From Vesta saturnalis (Eukaryota > Arthropoda > Insecta > Coleoptera > Lampyridae): DNA of 64,000 bases. The stretch's first letter is position 1; every line of letters starts with the position of its first letter. A program made the translations under genes and the position numbers. The notes below the pieces were generated by a model, which searched no databases, had not been told where the DNA came from, and was given only the letters and a program-made list of their open reading frames with translations. Positions 35,237-46,097 of this stretch are shown here, one piece after another. Where the stretch lies: contig JARFJB010002196.1 of assembly GCA_036346205.1 (NCBI GenBank), forward strand, positions 145,001-209,000. Direction: 5' to 3'.

Positions 35237-35776
35237 AAATAGAAAAAAAAAACAATGGAATGGAGTAGATGTTGCCGGAGTTGCTGCTTATGTTTTATGA
35301 AAGAATTTGCATCCACAATGGAATAAAGGAAAATCTCGAATAAGACGTATTTTTCTGCAGGATTTAGGAAAGCAATTAGTAATCCCGCAAATCAGACGAA
35401 GGCCACGAAAGAGTTTACAGAAACCCATCCTACAATACATTGAATAATTTTCAAGTAATACTGAAGCTGAGACTTCACTAGGGAACCAAACAACGACACG
35501 CAAGCGCTGTCACATTTGTCCAGCTAAGAAAAGTAGACTTCAAAAACAAATGATAAAATGTAAACAAAATGTATGTGGAGAACATAGCTGCCCAAAGAGA
35601 AATTTAATAAAAGCTTATTTCCATAATATTGAACTATGTTGTTTTAATTGTTTAATACAGATAAATAAATACATACATTTAACATGCCGAACATATTCAC
35701 TATAAAAAGCAGTGTGTCTAGTAGACACACCTTATCCGGTCCCGTTAGTAAAATAGCTTGACCGGTTAAGGGTTAA
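35237..35776 (+). mobile_element. piggyBac 3, C-terminal and terminal remnant
   Basis: The plus strand encodes a decayed piggyBac C-terminus. RIRRIFLQDLGKQLVIPQIRRR is followed by a Cys/His domain KRCHICPAKKSRLQKQMIKC and CGEHSCPKRN (35330-35620). After AATAAA-like sequence the region ends CCGGTTAAGGG at 35772, followed by TTAA at 35773-35776; read inward this is CCCTTAACCGG, a piggyBac-type end. A 9+9-base palindrome (GTGTGTCTAGTAGACACAC) lies at about 35712-35730. The N-terminal half and left end are missing. It is on the opposite strand to piggyBac 2 and has a different end sequence, so it is a separate family. Confidence 0.7.
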
Positions 35777-35784
35777 ATATATCT

Positions 35785-36770
35785 GTATCCACTGAATCTG
35801 TTAAAGTTACATCCCAAACCAGATATTGTCCTTTCTTTCTTGGTAACAGAGTAATACCAGCTGGACATTTTCCATCTTGTCGAAAAAGACGTGGTGGCTC
35901 CAAGATGCGTGGAATCTCAGCTGATTGAAATGCTCCCTTAAGGATATTGTTTAGAGAGTTGTGACGACAGATTCTACCTGCACTCTTGAGGCATGGTAAA
36001 CCATGGTATCCAGAATTGTCTACATCTGAGCCACAAACACATACATGAGGGTAGGAAATTCGAGACCTGACCCTGAGAGCAAACTGCTATTTGAAGATTA
36101 TATTTGTCCAGAATGGTACCAAATTGCGGTTATGACAAAGCTTCAAGCCAGGCTCCGTATTCTTTGCGTGATGTTGAAAGAAGAACTGCCTTTTCACGAA
36201 GATCTATGTTGTTTAAAATTGAATTATGTTTGTCTTGAACAATCAGAGTCCTAACTTTTTTGTAGATTTGGAGAAATTGGTATAGACAAACCAGGAAATC
36301 TCATTATCCATAAATCCTTAACCTCTTTCAAGTATTCGCACTCAAATTCGAATAGGAAAGGAGAAAGAATCGAATTGATAAGAGTAGACGAAGCATAAAT
36401 AGAGGCCAAAAAATCAGGAAGAGATACGTCCGAAATCGCTCTAGTACCAAGACGGTCAAAAGTAATTGGATCCCATGAATTTAATGGCATCATCAAGAGA
36501 TTGGCACATATTAATATATTTCCAAAAAGGGCAGGATCTCAAGTAGTAATTGAATTTGGGGATCCAAAAACAATAGCGAAAAATGTGAATTAATGTGAAA
36601 AATATCATTAGTGAGGTTTTTGAAATTAGCTAAAAGGTTGTCGCAAAAGGTAGGCATACCAGATTCTAATAAGGGTGATCCGAGAATAGTTAAATGCTCA
36701 AGCAAATTTTTAGGCTTTGCTGCAAATCCAGCAGAGCCACAACAAATACAAGGCAATAAAAAAGTCTCAC
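35785..36770 (-). pseudogene. Reverse-transcriptase ORF, C-terminal fragment
   Basis: Segments on the minus strand, in order: LEHLTILGSPLLESGMPTFC, then LANFKNLTNDIFHINSH (36756-36590), AISDVSLPDFLASIY (about 36440), KEYGAWLEALS (about 36170), and a Cys/His module HVCVCGSDVDNSGYHGLPC with RICRHNSLNNIL (36040-35945). The end is ILEPPRLFRQDGKC then GQYLVWDVTLTDS (35900-35790). I recognise this order (LGSPL, GGLG..LPAFLAS-type, C.CG..VD..G.HGL.C, RH..LN, EP..L.R.DGK, WD.T) from multi-copy reverse-transcriptase proteins of invertebrates. Which retroelement clade they belong to I cannot say. The catalytic RT core is missing, and stops and shifts are frequent. Confidence 0.55.
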
Positions 36771-36839
36771 TTTTTTTTGTGCTTTTGCTGTCGAAACACT
36801 TGGGTCGTGGAGCAACGATTCTAAATATCTAATAAGTTA

Positions 36840-39225
36840 ATTGGAAAACTTATTACGGAGAAGTGCCGGTGTCCCACTGTCAAAGGGGTAAGCTGCTAGT
36901 GTTTTGGGAACTGTGACGCCTTCTGTCGGTCTAGATGAAGTTTTTTTTCATTTAATACTTGCTTTAGAGTTATATTAAGAGTTTACCTTATATTGTTTTT
37001 GTAATATTGAATTATTTTATGTGAAATCAAAATAAAATATTATTCTTAATTTACGCCGCAGCTTAAAGATATTTAAAAAAAAGAAATTTAAAGGAAATTT
37101 TATTACCTAAAAATTAAGTATGGTAATTATTTTTTTTATGGTAATTATTTTTTGATGGTAAGGAATTTGTCATATTTTAAAGTAAAAGGTTAAATTTTAG
37201 GTTATATCTCATTACTCATTTTCACTCAGAGCAAATTTTTTCTCATAATTTTCCAAAAATTAAAAAAACTATTTTGAAAATTGCACGTTTTTGAAGCTTT
37301 ACAGTCATCTACGTCAAAAAGTACTGCACCTTAAGTAGTCAACATTTCTGAGCATATTGAGAAAAATATGCTTAAGAATTCCCTAATTGAATTTTTCGTC
37401 CGAGCCCCCCTCTTGGACAGTCCTTTTGGCCCCATCAAAAGAAAACAACATTTTTTTGGTCATAACTTTCTTTATTTAATGCTATACTCTTATAATAATC
37501 GGTCTTGAATTATGGGCAATTTTATCCTCTACAAAATTAGTTCTGACAAATTTATATCTAGAAGCCGCCGGTTTCGAGATATTTAAGGGGGCAGGATATC
37601 ATCACTACAGCGCCATCTTTAAAGCACTATATCAACGTTTGTATTAGTGACAGAAAAATGAAAGGAATAAAAATCGATTCCCTTTTTCTTTACCTTTCAA
37701 TGAAGACATTAGACTTCGTTATAAGTGGAATAGTGTTTGAGTTATTCAAGAAAAACCAATCAAAAACACGTTTTTTATGGGGTGGAAATTCCAGTCTTCA
37801 AATCGCAATAACTTAGAGAGAAAGCATTTTCAGAAAAAGTAAGGCCATTTTTTTCTTGATCTTTTTTTTTAAATTTTCCTTTTTAACCCAATAGGCGTAA
37901 CGGTGGGTGGCAGAATTTTTAAAATCATATGTTGTCACTATCCTGATTTTTTTCTTTTATCCCTTACGATCATTTTCTGCTATGAAACTTATAGAAAATT
38001 TTTTTAGGTGAAAAGTTTCGTTGCCTACACTACAAAGGCTTAATTGCTGGCTGTACAGTTCTTTTCGGCCATTTTGAATTTTTACGGCCATTGTTTTAAA
38101 AGAGCTGTTTTTTTTATTTTGCTTGTGTTCTGTATTCAGATTGTTTGACTAATTTAATGTACCTTGGAATACGCAATGTTTTGTTTTTTATGAATGATAA
38201 ATGTAAACGCAAAATAATTTAACCCTTCCGAAATGTTTACCCACTCTGTACAAAACGGATGTTCTTGACCAAATAAATTTTTCTGTGATTTACATTCTAT
38301 ATTAATATAGAATATATAGCGACACACGGATTACGTTCATTTTAGTTCGTATTTTCTTTATTTGTAATTGATGCATAGTAAATATATTAGTAACATAGGA
38401 AGTACAGGTGCGTTATTCACAATATCAGTAGTATTGCTAGTTTTTTAAGAAATACTTCCATCTTGCAATGGTTGCACAGAATTTTGATTAGCGGATGGTA
38501 CAAGTAATATAACATCTGTACAGAGGTATTACAGGAGTATAGTGATTTACAATGGTAGTACGAAATATTACTAACTTGGCAGTATGCATACAAAGTTTTA
38601 ATTAGTGAATAACTCCTTAGTTTACTCCTGGTTCGGTACTAAACCATTGCCTGAAGTAAGTATTTGGTAGTACTAGCATTAATCAACAATTACTGGGATT
38701 ATAATACCGTTTTTTGCATAAGCTTTACAATTTTTGACTAAGTGGTTTGCCCCTTATTGAGACCCTTTGACTGAAGTCAACGGCTTGGTCCAGCATCTTT
38801 AATCTTCTTTCTGAATCGAAGGTCATTTTGTTAAAATTGAGAAACTAGTTTTAAGATCTTGAAATAACGCCTTTTTGGCAGAATTGGATCCTGAATTTCT
38901 ATTCCTACATCTTGAATCAGGTTGCAGCATCTTGAAGTAACGTCCCTTTGGCTGAATTCTGCATCTTGAAATAGGTGTGAAAGAACGCTCCCTCCCGATT
39001 CGCCTTCTCTCTTTTGAAGTTAAAAGTTACTTCTAACCTTTACGCGCTATACTCTTATAATTTAAGCTAGGAGCGCCATTTTGTGGTGTAAGTAGAAGTT
39101 AGCATACAGTTTTTAACGTCAACTTGTATAGTTTAAACTAAAAACGCAATTTTATATAATTCAGCTTTGGTACAGAGTTTGCAACGTCATCTAGCGATAT
39201 AGTTTTAAGTTTTTAGTGATATAAT
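36840..39225. other. AT-rich sequence, no gene seen
   Basis: No coding region is supportable. Phrases such as GGTCATAACTTTCTTTATTTAATGC and TTTCGAGATATTTAAG (37450-37590) are of the kind found in noncoding parts of insect DNA elements. I see no defined ends. Confidence 0.45.
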
Positions 39226-39229
39226 TTTA

Positions 39230-39420
39230 ATAGTACCCCTTCAGAACCCTAACTCCGTTCCTTCCAATCCTCTTCTAATGGCACCTATCTTCAATCCCAC
39301 GGTTCATACATACTTAATGTCTCTATGTTTGGAATCCATCACTGTAGCTGAAGGAGCTTGGGAAACTAAAGCAGCCCACACTCCCTCTTGGAGACGTTGT
39401 TTTCTTTTTTCCTTATCCAC
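39230..39420 (+). mobile_element. SINE copy 3, 5'-truncated
   Basis: The stretch CCCTTCAGAACCCTAACTCC through GGAATCCATCACTGTAGCTGA and the pyrimidine-rich tail aligns with the 3' half of the SINE copies at 48.3 and 41.4 kb. The tRNA-like head is absent. Confidence 0.75.
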
Positions 39421-39589
39421 TTGTTTTGTACTGATTTTTTTATATATTTTAATTTTTTTTTCGAGTAATGCTTTGGAGTTTTTTGTTGTATTATTACGTT
39501 AGTGTAACCGTTGTTTTTGTAACTTTTCACGTACTGTATGCGCCAAAATATACAGTACTAGAAAACTGTATTTCTGTTATTGTTATTAT

Positions 39590-40069
39590 TCAGTTATCGG
39601 GATGATACTGCAAATGTTCAAAATGTGCTCCATTGCGCTGTAGACAGTGTTCATAACGATCACGCAGATTTTCAAACATATTCTGGAACATAGGTTGCTT
39701 CAGAGTCCTTAAAAACAAGACGCTCTTCTGACATAATGCAGGCACAGTTTTGGATGGATCTAGACAGCTGAAAATTTTCTTCTTTAACATTCCCCACACA
39801 TCAGGCGGTGTCAGATCGGGGGAATGTGAAGGGTAGGGAACTCAGTCCCACGGCAAATGATTCGTCCTGGAAGGGCCAAAAATCATGCACAATATGCAAT
39901 CCTGACGTTGTCCAACCTGTATTCGGTACGAAAATCCAGTCGTCGAAGTGACGTATTGCTGATGTTTAATTTCAGGGATGTTCGTCGAAGACTTCGCTTT
40001 GAACACTTTTTCCTCCGTCGCGAGACCAATTGTCACTTCCAACCACAGAGCACAACGTTCGTTATACAA
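39590..40069 (-). pseudogene. Mariner-type transposase C-terminal fragment
   Basis: The minus strand reads EEKVFKAKSST (first catalytic motif, Asp changed to Glu), a middle part with the second Asp missing, then PYPSHSPDLTPPDVWGMLK (third acidic motif). The C-terminus is RYEHCLQRNGAHFEHLQYHP. SPDLTP and HFEHL are typical of IS630/Tc1/mariner-type DDE_3 transposases. One stop lies before SPDLTP. It is not closely similar to A, B or C. Confidence 0.7.
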
Positions 40070-41109
40070 CTAGCAATACAAAATGGTGGTGGAACAGCAC
40101 GTAGACGCGTAGGCATGCGCATGCGGGCTGCGCGAAATCCAGTACTGTATATTTTGACGCCTACCGTATTTGTATTTTCCTTTTATAGTTTGAGTATGAC
40201 GTTTATTAATTTTTGCAGTTGAAACATATTATGTAGATTTTGTGGACTAGGCAGTGTGGTTTATTTTATTTACTGTTTGAATTTGTGTCTGTTAGGTGCA
40301 GATGTTAGGGTTTCTTTAGATTGAAAACCATTTGCTTTCAATTATCCATTAACTCTAGTTACAGTGATGCATTGGGTAGCGGTTTACCGGCAAAGAGGTA
40401 ATGTATAAATAAAGGAAAGTTTGGAGGAACAAAGTGTAATTGCGGCTTTTTGTAACAAACTTTACAAGTAGACCAGTGCAATTAAAATTTAACTCGGACC
40501 AAATTGTTTAAAGCCTGATTTTGCGAGCATTAGTAACACAACTCCCCAAACTTTCAAGTAAGGGTCCGGTATCTTGAATGTCGTATATATTTTCACTAGT
40601 TCCTAAACTATTAAAAGTACAAAAAAAGACCAAAAATTAAGGTTGTTTCTTGTAGATGTCTCTGTTAAATAGAGATTAAATAGAGATCTGCCTGTAGCCG
40701 CTTACGAAATGTTTTATAATTTACTGTATAGCGTGGTCATTTAAGTAATAATCATACGAAGAAAATCATATATACTGGTTTTTATTGTTATTCGTTATAT
40801 TTTACACATAAACAAAACATTGGAATGAAATCTATGCGTCTAAGTCAGTATCACCGTCTTCAGACGAATTTGGTATCAACTTTTGGATTTACAAAAAAAT
40901 TTTCCAGTCCCACTGCAGCGGGTGTAGTGAATTTCCCAGCATTGTTGAATTTGATGATATACCCTCGTACAATGGTACTTCGCTGCATCTGATGAAGGTG
41001 ACAGTATCGCTAATTCCAAATTGGTGCTAAGACTGACGTGCCATCCTCTATTTCGCTATCCCTACCTTCCAGGTCGTAACAGAAATGTTGTCCCGTTTTG
41101 AAAAATGGA

Positions 41110-44100
41110 TCAACAGCAACATTTCTATTTTCTTCTTGGAGTTATATAGCAGTTGCAACTATTACAGTGACAGCATCACAATCAGCTTGTTTTACAGTGA
41201 TGCCTGCAAGTTCCATCTTATCTTTAAGATGTTCAATAAACCACTTTTTATTATTGGAATTTAGAAAGAACATTTTTTGGTTTACTGTTGATACTGTTAC
41301 ATCTGAAACAACTATATCTACACATGATTTTTTTCCTCGTCTTATTTGTAATGCGTCTTTGTGGTTATCGTTTCGTATCCGTCAAACACCAGAACACACC
41401 CAGCTGGTAGGTCCGTGTTAACACGATCTGCTTAACATTCGGGACGTAATGGGTTCGATTTCCGTTACCGTCTGAGGTTTTTTAGAGGGGTTTACTGATA
41501 CACATATAGCGGTATGATCATTGCGTGTTCCCATATACGTGGGGCTATTCAGGCGAACAGCGGGGTAGTAACTCCCCCCTCAGCACTAACCGAATCTATC
41601 CTTAAGCCCACTATGCATGCATAGTTAATGGATGTGTGTTTGGACTCCATCCATCACTGTGGCTGGAGGTGATTGGAGAGCTCAAGCAGCCCGTCTTCCC
41701 TGTTGAGGCGGGAATGAAATACTTTGACTTTTCTTTCCTTTTTATTCACCACTATACTCTTCCAACCATAATAAGTAACAAACCTGATATACTGCTTAAA
41801 TATTTACCAAATGTGGAAGGGTTTTGCCGGACAACTTTGTGCAGTAAGTTAACCCCCGTTAATAACAAACACTGCACTTGTTTTCATGACGTTTGATTTG
41901 GAACATTTTTTACCTCAATATATGAACAAGGTAGATTTAACTGTTTTTCTTAAAAATCCGTTGTCTATAAAGAAAGGCGAGTACGGTTAAAATTCATATT
42001 TGAAACATTCCCGCAAATTTGCTTTGGAATTTACACCGCAAACTTGGTCATAAACATTAATTGTTCTGTGAATGAATCTTAAGGTTTTCACTTTTTTTTA
42101 TTCCGTTTTAACTTAAATCATGAAAGGGCACTTTTTTCCTATTGGTGTCACTCATTTCTTTCGTTTCATCGCAGTTAATTTTTACCTGTGCAACAGTACC
42201 TATAGTAAGAGAAACTAACTAGATACTGCACCTTCTGAAGGGACAATACTAACCAGTCAGACGTTATAAGTGGAAAGATCACGATTTGTTTGAGAAGCAC
42301 GCAACTCAACATGTTCTTATCTTCGCTAAATTCTCTACTTCACACCGAGGTATTGAAAGGATCCATTTTTCGAGATTACTTTCCCCTTTTTCATGTCTTA
42401 AACTTAAAATATCTTACCAGACACCTGATGAAAACCTTGATGTGCGTCGAACTGTGAAAACCTTGGAAATGTCTCGTATTCCTTTTCAGAAATACATTTA
42501 GTTTCCTGCATTTTCTGTAAGTAGAAATGATCATATTCAAGGTGGTGTGCAGAAGGAAAATAAGGAATTATTTCCCTGACGCAATAAAGATGCGTTTCAA
42601 ACTCTCCGCAACGTTCGGAAATCATAAACTTGTTAAGTTCTATTTGACTCATGTACTAACACCAATGTTTGCTTGTACGACTGTTCTGCTTTATTCGCGT
42701 ATCTTGTGCCTTAATAAAATGGAAATTTGCCATCTAAATGAAGTATTTCAACATCTTCTCTATTGGTACTGTAAAAATTTTAATGTTTTAAGATATTCAG
42801 TATTAATGCGAGATCAGAAATCAAATGCGCTTTCAGTGAACGAGCAAAAGAATGTCCAGGCATCATGGACGCAATGCTATTTTTTTCCGTATATTTTGTT
42901 CCGAATTTCTTCTAACCCACTTTCTGACATAATATATACTATTGAGTCTAAGAAAGACTTCAACAAGTGAAATATCTCTAGACGGACCCATACTTTTTTA
43001 AAGGAGTGCTAACTTCAGCCGATGCGACCATATCTGCCCATTTTTCGACTTAAATAAATCGCGCAATCCTGGTTATGTGGCAGTATTAAGTACGAAGTCT
43101 AGCGCGAAATGAATTTGCTTACGACGGTGTGCGAAACATAAATATACCGGTGCGTGTAAATAAATGTAGTGTAAATAGTTCGTTAGTTAAGGTTAAGTGT
43201 TAATAAATAACTGTTTTTAAATAAATACTCGTTATAGTGTTGTGGATCTAGGACGGTAAAAATTCAGAAAAGGTCAAAAAGAAAGTGTAATAGATATTTG
43301 GAAAGGGAATATCCATGCATTAAAATGACCACCCAGATGGTGTTGTATAGTGCTTAAAATGTGATTGTTTTCTTTCAAAATCTAACAGAAATGATGAGCC
43401 ATGACCTATTTTTTTTGTCAAATTTCACTGCTTCTGCTTTTTAAAGGGTACAGTGTATATAGTGAATTATTATATTTTTGAACCCGTTTGCTTTTTTTGT
43501 TAGATTGAATTTTTATAGATGATATTTTTACTGTTTCGAGAATATTATGTGTTTGCTTTGGAAGTATAACATTTTTAGGGGATATATAGCTATCAGTCGG
43601 AGAAGTACAAATTATTCCTCTCGTGTTGTGAAACGTTATATATCCATCTAATGTTTTCACATTGAAATCAGCATTCTCAAAGACAAATTGCAGAAACGCA
43701 AAAGAATTAATCTGGTACTCATATTGCTGAAGGCTCCTGCTTCAAACTACTACTTCTTTAGACGACACAGAAAATCCCAAAGCGGAAAGATATATCTAGT
43801 GTGTCTAACAAAACAGGAGGTATGTAGGATTTAGCTTTTATTGTAGCTATCAAACAAGTAGCTGCACCAATTACTTTTTGGATATGTAACTCCTTCTCTG
43901 TCCACGCTGATAAACATCACGCAACTGAGTTTGGTATTTTTTGAATGCCTCTATTTTCTATAACTTCAGTTGAAGAGTATTCGTTCAATTCGAAAAATGT
44001 AGATCGTATTTCTTGCTTTAGTATTTTGGCACATACATTGGCTTTATTTTGTTTTTGTCGGAGTTGGAACTATCTTGATAACAATGAGTTCTTCACTGTA

Positions 44101-44290
44101 ATGATGTACAAGTTTTTTTTTAATGTTTGGAGGAAATTTTTATTTTTTTTTACCAAATTGCTAAAATAAAATTGACATAATTCTTCTTTTTCAATTATTT
44201 CAATTAATTTGAATAAAGCCTTATTCAAAATATCTTCTGGTCGTCCAGAAGTTATTTTTTGATTATGTGCTTTGTGAATATAGACCGTAA
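41110..44290 (-). pseudogene. Long decayed copy of the FEN/PIN-like multi-copy family
   Basis: Ordered fragments on the minus strand match the uncharacterised family also seen at 31.1 kb. They are QKVIGAATCLIATIKAKSYIPP (about 43895-43835), VKTLDGYITFHNTRGIICTSP (about 43660-43595), a GEFETHLYCVREIIPYFPSA segment continuing YLQKMQ..EYETF (42610-42470), and FFLNSNNKKWFIEHLKDKME with ITVKQADCDAVTVIVATAI (41275-41140). The last block, with spaced acidic residues after a helix, resembles the D.D region of FEN1/PIN nucleases. In intact relatives it leads into a GEDVDLL-type strand and the GCDTTS motif found at 31.1 kb. Stops are abundant. A SINE (41402-41745) interrupts or adjoins the 3' part. The gene points away from the YqaJ-like gene at 45.2 kb. 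Confidence 0.5.
41402..41745 (+). mobile_element. SINE copy 2
   Basis: The head CTGGTAG..CTGCTTAACATTCGGG with B box GGTTCGATT(T)CC at about 41451-41462 matches the copy at 48.3 kb. The body follows through CACTATGCATGCATAGTTAATG and GTGTGTTTGGACTCCATC to the tail GGAATGAAATACTTTGACTT and a C/T-rich end. The A box is degenerate. I could not see a target duplication. Confidence 0.8.
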
Positions 44291-44294
44291 TAGA

Positions 44295-45215
44295 AGCAAC
44301 AAGTCAATTTCATTTCCTGTTGGCAAGTAGACTTCTTCAGACCAAAGGTCTTCCCTTCTGTGACTATCGCCTACAATAGTATTCTTGATTTCCATAGTAC
44401 TTACCAGAGGGAGGAACCCATTTTCCTATAAAATATGAAACATGACTTAAAATCGAAATACTGGCCTAGTCCTTGCAAGGTGGTTGACATCGATGGTAAA
44501 CGCTCAGATTCTATAGCATGGCTATTAATTTATAGTACTGCAAATTTTTACTTAAAATAATAATAAATTAAGGCTCCTCTATACAGCTCGACGAAATACG
44601 AATCGATCGCAGCGCGCTCTTGTGAATATAAGTAAAAGTTGATCCGTTTTACCTGAGAGTATTTAACTCCTCCAGGCAAGGTTACATTTATATAAGGGAT
44701 TAAGTAAATTGTTGAAACTATTATGCACAAATTTCTTTATTTCTGGCAGTTTACTGAGAATTGTAAATTTATTTTGCATCATATTTGAGGCATAAATGAA
44801 AATTACTATGTAATTTCTTTCCACATTCCGATATGGTATTTGACTGTACCTAATTACTGATCGAACGCTATTAATGTTTAATCAATTTTCGTTTATTACC
44901 TATGAGTGAAAGTAGGTAATTGTAATTTGAGGGATAAAACGGATTATGGCTAAATTACATAAATATAATTGAAAGTTTCAGGTAGATTTTACATTGTTTA
45001 GTTATAACCATAACTCTTATATTTTCTTCGAATTTCCGCAGATTGTAAAGACTAAATTTTAATTTATTTCACTATTTTTTACAACTAAAATTAAAATATT
45101 ATAGCACATTTTGTGCGTCCAAAATTCACAATATAATTATTATAATAATTATTTAAAAATTAGGAGTACACTAAACAATTTAAACCTATTAATTTAATTG
45201 ATTTTAAAGTACCGT
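44295..45215. other. AT-rich gap between divergent genes
   Basis: No element end, RNA or gene is recognised between the FEN/PIN-like remnant and the YqaJ-like gene. Confidence 0.4.
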
Positions 45216-45221
45216 ACTTTA

Positions 45222-45801
45222 AAGTGTGCTAAAAATCCCATTAAAATGGGTTTGGTTTGCAACTTGAAGATACAGCCATTCAATTATTTGAATCTCAATG
45301 CTCAGTAGTGGTTAAAAAAATCAGGACTAATAGTTGATGAAGAATTACCATTTCTTGCTTGTTTTTCCAGACGGCTTAGTAGGAAAAACTGCGATTGTTG
45401 AAATAAAATGTTCCGAAAAAAGCAACAATTTACATCCTATTGAGGCATATTTTAACGGTAGATTAGAATACTGTGAATATAGTAATAATAAGCTCACTTT
45501 GAAACGAAATCGCAATTATTTTTACCAGGTACAGGGTCTATTGCACATAACCAAAAGAAATATATGTTACTTTGTGGTCTACACTAAAGGTGGAATACAT
45601 GTTGAAGAAATAAAAAGGTAAACTTTCCTAACATACATTTCCTTAGTATTTATTTATTTTATGTATTTTAGAGGCGAGATTTTTTGGACACAGAAAATGA
45701 AAAAAAAATTGACTAGGTTTTATATGCACTCGCTACTGCCAGAACTAATGGATTCAAGGCAACATCGTCAACAGAAGATTCGTGATGTTTATATTGATTA
45801 A
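45222..45801 (+). pseudogene. YqaJ-type (lambda exonuclease-like) nuclease, broken
   Basis: YqaJ-family proteins are PD-(D/E)XK 5'-3' exonucleases or recombinases of phages and viruses. Multi-copy homologues occur in insect genomes. Visible are an upstream helix (EDTAIQLFESQCSVVVKKSG and VDEELPFLAC), the catalytic FPDGLVGKTAIVEIKC (PD..E.K), YFYQVQGLLHITKR with its conserved Gln, and YFVVYTKGG. An intron fits 45618-45671 (AAAG|GTAAAC to TTTTAG|AGG). After it comes EIFWTQKMKKKLTRFYMHSLLPEL, ending at TAA 45799-45801. The catalytic Asp, Glu and Lys are intact. Frameshifts occur near 45250 and just before PDG at about 45362. No N-terminal domain or start is found, so this is a 3' portion. Confidence 0.75.
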
Positions 45802-46097
45802 AATGAAACAATTTGACTATACTGTTTTTTTAAACTTACAGCACCTAGAATACAAATTATTATTGTAATTATATTCTTTTATAATTAAATTGGATTTTAC
45901 CGCGATTTTTCTTTTCAAGAAGTAGGGAAAATAATACAAATTCTCAATTTGAAATTTTTAAAAACGCGGATGACAGATGATTGTCACGTCATACAATATT
46001 TGATAAGTAATAAAATGATGAAAAATAATTACTTTGAAGAACAAATTTCGTGCAAAAAACCGTATGCGTAAACAACATTCGGAAATTTGTGTTGTAT

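Noticed and set aside
41098..41421. 107-codon plus-strand open frame
   Set aside because: It is antisense to the FEN/PIN-like family match and runs into SINE copy 2.
42527..42970. 147-codon plus-strand open frame
   Set aside because: It is antisense to recognisable family segments on the minus strand and has no motif of its own.
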